A stretch of 64,000 nucleotides of DNA, taken from Gammaproteobacteria bacterium. GTDB lineage: Bacteria > Pseudomonadota > Gammaproteobacteria > HK1. Every line of letters starts with the position of its first letter. Positions within the stretch are counted from its first letter, which is position 1. The position numbers were made by a program, and so were the translations under genes. This document shows, in pieces, positions 59,076 through 64,000 of the stretch. The stretch spans positions 1 through 64,000 of the forward strand of contig JAJFJU010000010.1 of the NCBI GenBank assembly GCA_021773645.1. Reading direction: 5' to 3'. A model generated the notes under the pieces. That model was not told the DNA's origin. It ran no database searches and saw only the letters and a list, made by a program, of their open reading frames with translations.

Positions 59076-59129
59076 GTAGGGCGGGCCGTGCCCGCCGTTC
59101 AATGACGGCGGCGGACATGGTCCGCCTAC
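59076..59129. repeat. GTAGG...CCTAC intergenic palindromic repeat
   Basis: Two hairpins, GGCGGGC/GCCCGCC (59080-59096) and GGCGGA/TCCGCC (59110-59126), lie inside outer ends GTAGG and CCTAC. It resembles the repeat at 15132-15166. The remainder of the 59030-59250 gap shows no gene. Confidence 0.55.
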
Positions 59130-59250
59130 TAATGACCGTGGTTTTATTCCGGGTTCTGGAGATCATTTTCATTCCATTCACTATCGATGTGCCCTTTGCG
59201 CGTGGTGGCGAGAGGACGGCTTCCAGCCGGAGTAAATTTTATTTGGGTGG

Positions 59251-59856
59251 ATGCCTTTAGCCATGCAACGCAGAGCCTTCCTCGGTGATCTGATCCAGGG
59301 CGCAGTGGCGGCTGCGACATTGGGGGCGGTGGTTCCCGATGTTGTAGCGGCCCCTGGCGTCCGGCGTTATCTGCGTCCCCCCGGGGCGCTGGCCGAGGAG
59401 GATTTCACCGCGCAGTGCATCCATTGTGGCCAGTGCGCTGAGATCTGTCCGAATCGCTGTATTCGTTACTTTGGCTTGGAAAATGGCCTTGCCTCGGTGG
59501 ATACCCCCTACATCATTCCCCGTGAACAGGCCTGCATCCTGTGCATGAAGTGTGGTGAGGTCTGCCCCAGCGGTGCTATCCAGCCAGTGCCACGTGAAAT
59601 GGAGGCCATCCTGGACAAGGTCCATATGGGGACGGCGCGGGTGGACAAGCGCATCTGCTTATCCTGGCAGGGCAAGACCTGTGGTGTCTGCTATCGGGCC
59701 TGCCCGTTGCCGGACATCGCCATTCGAGTGGGCCGGTTAGAGCAGCCCCACGTGCTTGACGGCTGTGTCGGCTGTGGCATTTGCGAGCGCTCCTGCATAC
59801 AGATCCCACAGGCCATCCGCATCATCCCGGATCGCCGTGGGACAGCCATGAGTTAA
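59251..59856 (+). CDS. NapG-like periplasmic ferredoxin (first copy)
   Basis: 201 residues with a twin-arginine-type start (MQRRAFLGDLIQG) and four [4Fe-4S] motifs: CIHCGQCAEICPNRC, CILCMKCGEVCP, a CLSWQGKTCGVCYRACP variant and CVGCGICERSC. This is the MauM/NapG architecture. It would carry electrons from the NapH-like quinol oxidase to the molybdoenzyme. The ATG at 59263 is an alternative start, four codons in. Confidence 0.88.
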   Translation: MPLAMQRRAFLGDLIQGAVAAATLGAVVPDVVAAPGVRRYLRPPGALAEEDFTAQCIHCGQCAEICPNRCIRYFGLENGLASVDTPYIIPREQACILCMKCGEVCPSGAIQPVPREMEAILDKVHMGTARVDKRICLSWQGKTCGVCYRACPLPDIAIRVGRLEQPHVLDGCVGCGICERSCIQIPQAIRIIPDRRGTAMS

Positions 59857-59860
59857 ATTC

Positions 59861-60838
59861 ATGCTACGTCATCTGAACAAATTGCGTCTGGCGACCCTGA
59901 CGCTCATCTTTGCGGCGCTGATCCTGCTGCCCTTTCTCAGTATTTATCAGAGTTATCGGGCGGCCTATGCCTATGATCTGTTGGCGCCCACGGAACAGCG
60001 GCTTTACGACGCTATGGAGTGGCTCACTGAGTCCTTCACCAACGACCCGGCGGAGGATTTAGACGCCATTAAGGGCACTACCTGGTCGGCCAGTATTTTC
60101 GACCTCAAGCTCAGCGATCCGCTGGCAGTGGTGGGGCAGATTGCAGCAGGTGCCCGGGTGTATAGCCCTTTCCTGTTAAGCGCCCTGATCCCAATCATCC
60201 TTACCGTGTTGCTGGGGCGCTTTTTCTGCGGCTGGGTCTGTCCCGCCACCCTACTCTATGAGATTAACAGCGCGCTTTCCCGTTGGCTCAGGGCCTTGGG
60301 TTTACGTTCCCCTACACGTCATTTTGACCTGCGTTTCAAATACGGCGTATTGGCCGTGGGGCTGCTGCTATCGGTTGCCACCGGCTCGATATTTTTTGCC
60401 ATCATTTATCCTCCGGCGATCATTGGTCGAGAACTCTATTACGCCATTGCTTTGGGGGGCTTCGGAGCGGGAACAGTATTTTTCGCGCTGACCCTGCTGT
60501 TTGATCTGCTGGTGGCCCGAAGGGGTTTTTGTCGCTATCTCTGCCCCGGTGGGGCGCTGTATTCCTTGTTGGGGCGTTATCGGCTGTTGCGTATTGCCCG
60601 TAAGGTAGAGCAGTGCAACGATTGCACCAAATGTGATGTGGTGTGTGAATTCGGCCTACTACCCATGCGCGATGGCTTTGGTCAGGAATGTAATAATTGC
60701 ACTGCTTGCATGGCCGTCTGTCCCACTGATGCCTTGGCCTTCCGAATTGCCTTAACCGACCTGCCGGCACAGGGTGCCGGGCATTTGGGGCGCACCCATC
60801 TGCGCCACGGGGCTGCTCACACGCCAGGTGAAAACTAA
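59861..60838 (+). CDS. NapH-like membrane polyferredoxin
   Basis: 325 residues with about four to five membrane helices. Two cytoplasmic C-x3-CP motifs are present (CGWVCPATLL and CRYLCPGGAL). The C-terminus has two [4Fe-4S] motifs (CNDCTKCDVVCEFG and CNNCTACMAVCP). NapH with NapG forms a menaquinol dehydrogenase. Helix 1 is followed by a long extra loop (about 35-100) not typical of E. coli NapH. The stop overlaps the next start (TAATG). Confidence 0.88.
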   Translation: MLRHLNKLRLATLTLIFAALILLPFLSIYQSYRAAYAYDLLAPTEQRLYDAMEWLTESFTNDPAEDLDAIKGTTWSASIFDLKLSDPLAVVGQIAAGARVYSPFLLSALIPIILTVLLGRFFCGWVCPATLLYEINSALSRWLRALGLRSPTRHFDLRFKYGVLAVGLLLSVATGSIFFAIIYPPAIIGRELYYAIALGGFGAGTVFFALTLLFDLLVARRGFCRYLCPGGALYSLLGRYRLLRIARKVEQCNDCTKCDVVCEFGLLPMRDGFGQECNNCTACMAVCPTDALAFRIALTDLPAQGAGHLGRTHLRHGAAHTPGEN

Positions 60839-61419
60839 TGCAACGTCGAGGCTTGCTGCGTCGTTTACTGGCCTTTCTAGCGCTGCTGGCAGGCGGTGCT
60901 CTGCCCTTTGGGATCTCCCGTCTCCTTGTACCGATCGCGGTGGCAGACCCCAGTCATTTGCGTCCGCCGGGAGCACTTGCCGATATGCGCGACTTCACCG
61001 CCGCCTGTATTGGTTGTGGTCTTTGCGCCGAGGTGTGCCCGCCACGCTGTATCGAGTTCTATACGCGTTCCGGCGGCGGGGCGGTGAACACGCCCTATAT
61101 CGATCCACGGGCCAGCGCCTGCATTCTCTGCGGCAAGTGTATGGAAGTCTGTCCTACCGATGCCTTGCGGGTTATTCCGCGCCAGGAGATTGATATGGGC
61201 ATCGCTAAAATAGACCGTGACACCTGCTATCCGTGGCTGGATCGGGGTGTCTGCGGTGCCTGTGTCACGGTATGTCCGGTGGGCAACAAAGCGATTAATT
61301 TTGAGTTTGCCAATATCTATCGACCAGTGGTGCGTGACGGTTGTGTTGGCTGTGGCCTATGCGTGGAGATCTGCCCGCATCCAGCGTTGGCCATTCATGT
61401 GCGACCACGAGTGGCGTAG
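60838..61419 (+). CDS. NapG-like periplasmic ferredoxin (second copy)
   Basis: 193 residues, again with a twin-arginine-like start (QRRGLLRRLLAF) and four [4Fe-4S] motifs: CIGCGLCAEVCPPRC, CILCGKCMEVCP, CYPWLDRGVCGACVTVCP and CVGCGLCVEICP. It is clearly paralogous to the protein at 59251-59856. Two NapG copies around one NapH is unusual. Confidence 0.88.
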   Translation: MQRRGLLRRLLAFLALLAGGALPFGISRLLVPIAVADPSHLRPPGALADMRDFTAACIGCGLCAEVCPPRCIEFYTRSGGGAVNTPYIDPRASACILCGKCMEVCPTDALRVIPRQEIDMGIAKIDRDTCYPWLDRGVCGACVTVCPVGNKAINFEFANIYRPVVRDGCVGCGLCVEICPHPALAIHVRPRVA

Positions 61420-61440
61420 AACATTAGGAGAGCAAGAATT

Positions 61441-62001
61441 GTGTGTTTTCGTTATTTAGGCGTTTTAATTGTGGCTATATTTTTTATGGGAGCGGCGCAG
61501 GCACACCATGTGCTCGGTCGTCCCGCCTATAGTCTGGGCGAGGATTCCAACACCCCGCCGGGCTCCGAAGTAGAGTTACAGGTGGGTGAATTTGCTATCA
61601 GCTACATGGCCTTTCCCGCCTTTCCCCAACCCCGTGAGCGTGGGCGAATCAACGTCTATGCGTCCTATCTTAAGGATGGCCGTCCCTTTGATGGGGAGAT
61701 GAGCTTCAAGGTGCGGGAGGCGGGCTGGTTTGCCAGTGCCGAGGAACACGTGTTGGGTAGTCAGGGTCCGGATGACGGGGTGCACCGCCAAGGTTATAGC
61801 CTGGAGGCGGCGGGGAAATACACCATCCTGGTGGACTTTGAGGCGGGGGGAGAACCCTATCGTTTGGAATTTCCACTGCAGGTGGGGCAATCCTCGCGCT
61901 TGCCCGCTATCGGTATGGGTATGGCAGTATTTGCGGTGCTGGCTATCAGCGCTACGGTCCTTCGACGCCGGCGTCGGGCCCGCGGTTTGGTAAAGCCTTG
62001 A
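61441..62001 (+). CDS. exported protein of unknown function, C-terminally membrane-anchored
   Basis: A 186-residue protein from a GTG (AGGAGAGC upstream). It has a signal peptide with likely cleavage after AQA, so the mature protein would start His-His. A beta-rich, Ig/FixH/YtkA-like periplasmic domain follows (about 40-155). A C-terminal membrane helix (about 157-175) ends in an Arg-rich tail. The amino-terminal HH could bind copper. No firm family assignment is possible. It closes the NapA-like operon. Confidence 0.65.
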   Translation: MCFRYLGVLIVAIFFMGAAQAHHVLGRPAYSLGEDSNTPPGSEVELQVGEFAISYMAFPAFPQPRERGRINVYASYLKDGRPFDGEMSFKVREAGWFASAEEHVLGSQGPDDGVHRQGYSLEAAGKYTILVDFEAGGEPYRLEFPLQVGQSSRLPAIGMGMAVFAVLAISATVLRRRRRARGLVKP

Positions 62002-62028
62002 TGCCTTCTCACGGCCGGTTTATTGGCT

Positions 62029-62532
62029 TCAGTGGGTGCGGCCGGCTGGCGAGCTCTGCTTCAGGCTAAGGTTTAGCCCCCATTCTGCTTGTTTGGCGCC
62101 TTGCTGAAGCATACGGGCAAAGCCGTGCAGCAAGGGACCTGGAAGCGCCAGGTTGACTCCGTTCCCCTTGATTGGCGCCAGGTGTAGCACCGGACCATCC
62201 TTGCCTTTTCCCGGTTGTAATTTTGCCAGTAGCAGTGGTTTCTCACCCAGTGGCGTTGCTTGGGCATCGGCCTGATATTCGGTGCTGAAGTCACCCTGCT
62301 CGATGGCCTGCTGATGTTGGAAGTCGAGTACGGTGTCTTGATCTAAACGACTGCTCTGAGCCCGCACTTGAGGATTTTCCCGCAATAGCTTTAGCACTGC
62401 TGGCCACAGCAGTCGTACGTAGCGTCGGGTCAGCCAGAAGCAAAACTCGGATTTATCGGCGGTACTGATTCTGAGCAGCAATCTATCGGCTTCCGGGACA
62501 TAATTGAACTGAATTTGGTGAAGGTCGGCCAC
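62029..62532 (-). CDS. conserved hypothetical protein
   Basis: A 167-residue soluble protein starting MADLHQIQFNYVPEADRLLL, with the conserved-looking FCFWLTRRYVRLLWPAVLKL and LALPGPLLHGFARMLQQGAK. There is no signal peptide, membrane helix or known catalytic motif. It converges on the NapA-like operon and is divergent from zapE. Confidence 0.65.
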   Translation of the reverse strand: MADLHQIQFNYVPEADRLLLRISTADKSEFCFWLTRRYVRLLWPAVLKLLRENPQVRAQSSRLDQDTVLDFQHQQAIEQGDFSTEYQADAQATPLGEKPLLLAKLQPGKGKDGPVLHLAPIKGNGVNLALPGPLLHGFARMLQQGAKQAEWGLNLSLKQSSPAGRTH

Positions 62533-62597
62533 GCGCTATGGATTCCTGGAAGAGAGACGAATATTTTTGCACAGACGAAAAATAAAGTGATAGCCGA

Positions 62598-63710
62598 GTG
62601 AGTTCAGCCCAAAGCCCCATTGAGTGCTACCGGGCCGATCTGAAAAAGGATGGTTTTCTACCTGATCCGGTACAGGCGCTAGTGGTGGAGCATACCCAGC
62701 GACTGTATGAGGCGCTGACTACCACCCCAGCCCACAACCGCTCCCCATTCACCCGTTTGCAGGCTCTTATCAACAGGCCTCAGCCGATTATTGCACCCCG
62801 GGGGCTTTATCTTTGGGGTGGTGTAGGCCGTGGCAAGACCCATCTGATCAATGCCTTTCACGATGCCTTGCCCTTTTCCAACAAATTACGCATTCATTTT
62901 CACCGTTTTATGCAGCATGTGCACCATGAGCTGGGCATGTTGCACGGACGTCAGAATCCCTTGCGACTGGTGGCAGCGCAGATTGCCAATCAATGGCGGG
63001 TGATTTGTCTGGATGAATTTCTGGTCTCGGACATTACCGATGCGATGTTGCTATCCGGGCTGCTCGATGCACTGTTTGAGTATGGGGTGGTGCTGGTCGC
63101 CACCTCCAATACCGGCCCGGACGATCTTTATCGCGAGGGCCTGCAACGTGCACGCTTTCTGCCGGCTATTGCCTTGATTAAGAGGCATATGGAAGCCGTC
63201 CATCTGGATGGAGTGGACGACTATCGTTTACGTGCCCTGGAGCGGGCCGAGATCTACCACACGCCACTGGATGATGGTGCTGAGGATGCCTTGAACAGGG
63301 CCTACGAAAGCCTGAGTCCGGAAAATATTTGTGAGGCTCAGCCCTTGCAAGTGGATGGACGTGCGATTCCTACCATACGGCTGGCAGATGGCATCGCCTG
63401 GTTTTCATTTTCGGCACTGTGCGATGGCCCTCGTGGCACCGGGGACTACATCGAAATCGCGTGTTGCTATCACACCGTATTTATCTCCGGCATTCCGGTG
63501 ATACAGCGCGGGGAGAATGATATAGCTGCCCGCTTTATTCATATGGTGGATGAATTTTATGACCGTAATGTTAACTTGGTGATCTCGGCGGCTGCCGAGC
63601 CCGTGGGCATATACTCGGAAGGCCGCCTGTTGGCACAATTTCAGCGCACCCGCAGCCGTCTGGAAGAGATGCAGTCGCACGATTATTTGGCCCGTAAGCA
63701 TTTGCCCTGA
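62598..63710 (+). CDS. zapE: cell division protein ZapE (AFG1-like ATPase)
   Basis: An ATPase that associates with the Z-ring and is needed under low oxygen or high temperature. 370 residues: Walker A in GGVGRGKTHLINAFHDALP (about 73-90), Walker B in VICLDEFLVSDI, and GVVLVATSNTGPDDLYREGL. The start is GTG at 62598. Length is normal for the family. Confidence 0.92.
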   Translation: MSSAQSPIECYRADLKKDGFLPDPVQALVVEHTQRLYEALTTTPAHNRSPFTRLQALINRPQPIIAPRGLYLWGGVGRGKTHLINAFHDALPFSNKLRIHFHRFMQHVHHELGMLHGRQNPLRLVAAQIANQWRVICLDEFLVSDITDAMLLSGLLDALFEYGVVLVATSNTGPDDLYREGLQRARFLPAIALIKRHMEAVHLDGVDDYRLRALERAEIYHTPLDDGAEDALNRAYESLSPENICEAQPLQVDGRAIPTIRLADGIAWFSFSALCDGPRGTGDYIEIACCYHTVFISGIPVIQRGENDIAARFIHMVDEFYDRNVNLVISAAAEPVGIYSEGRLLAQFQRTRSRLEEMQSHDYLARKHLP

Positions 63711-63812
63711 GTTGGCTTGTTTGCATCCTCAGATGCTTGTGGTGCCGATGGGTTTTCCATAATCTCCACCTTCTGTTGTGGCCCGTTGCGGCCCACCAAA
63801 GGAAGTTCTTTT

Positions 63813-64000
63813 ATGTTTCGTCATCCGTTGTGGATATCCGTATTTCTCTGCCTCCTTGGCTTTAATGTAGTGGCTCAGGAACCGCCGCCTGCTTTGGTGG
63901 GAGTGGATGCGGTGCGCCAGCAGGCGCTGACCCAGACCGCACCGGTAATCGCTCGCTTGGTGGCACGAGAGGAGGGGCCGGTGGCGGCACTGGTGAATGG
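63813..64000 (+). CDS. RND efflux periplasmic adaptor subunit, 5' part
   Basis: The first 62 codons of a gene cut by the window edge. There is a signal peptide (cleavage after VVAQ or nearby), then ALVGVDAVRQQALTQTAPVI and ARLVAREEGPVAALVNG. This is the start of a HlyD/MFP-type adaptor, including the beginning of the beta-barrel and lipoyl part. GGAAG lies before the ATG. Confidence 0.75.
   Translation, partial: MFRHPLWISVFLCLLGFNVVAQEPPPALVGVDAVRQQALTQTAPVIARLVAREEGPVAALVN

Overview
The window is a chromosomal segment of a Gammaproteobacterium outside the enterics. The evidence is gene order: rnr-rlmB-rpsF-rpsR-(DUF2232)-rplI-dnaB-alr, and the complete rpsB-tsf-pyrH-frr-uppS-cdsA-dxr-rseP-bamA-skp-lpxD-fabZ-lpxA-lpxB-rnhB-dnaE block. 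Both are conserved in this class. An FNR regulator, FNR boxes, a periplasmic molybdoenzyme operon and a full set of molybdenum-cofactor finishing genes suggest a facultatively anaerobic or microaerophilic respirer. The species cannot be named from the sequence alone.

Layout. Bases 1-9134 hold a partial tRNA-Leu(CAG), RNase R, RlmB, the S6/S18/L9 operon, DnaB, alanine racemase and two small exported proteins. Bases 9184-13081 are a chromosomal integron: an SOS-boxed but catalytically damaged intI, then four gene cassettes, each ended by a recognisable attC. One cassette carries a two-zinc-ribbon protein with an HEPN-like Rx4H motif. Bases 13345-15110 are a sigma54-type promoter, glnK, amtB and a terminator. 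Bases 15191-22078 hold moeA-mobB-mobA, an FAD-linked dehydrogenase, an ArsM-like methyltransferase, yqhA and znuBC. Bases 22179-25249 are an SOS-boxed lexA-imuA-imuB operon plus a DUF2007 protein. Bases 25253-28581 hold a BrnT/BrnA module with a frameshifted toxin, a gamma-glutamyltransferase, a DUF523 protein and gloA. Bases 28608-46608 are the long minus-strand envelope, lipid A, replication and translation block, with its rpsB promoter and leader. Bases 46734-51584 hold map, glnD, divergent moaD/moaC and a hemerythrin-like protein.

The most distinctive region is 51934-62001: fnr, dsbB, hemN, a five-haem NapC/NirT-type cytochrome, a dihaem cytochrome c, a NapA-like molybdoenzyme, NapG-like, NapH-like and a second NapG-like ferredoxin, and an exported protein of unknown function. 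FNR boxes precede hemN and the dihaem cytochrome. The cluster looks like an anaerobic periplasmic electron-transfer chain whose terminal substrate is unclear, because napB and napD are missing. Two small inverted-repeat elements lie in it, one with a perfect 5-bp target duplication. The window ends with a conserved hypothetical gene, zapE and the start of an RND efflux adaptor gene.

Functional links: moaC, moaD, moeA, mobA and mobB supply the cofactor for the NapA-like enzyme. GlnD is expected to uridylylate the GlnK that gates AmtB. LexA probably controls both imuAB and intI. FNR probably controls hemN and the respiratory cluster.
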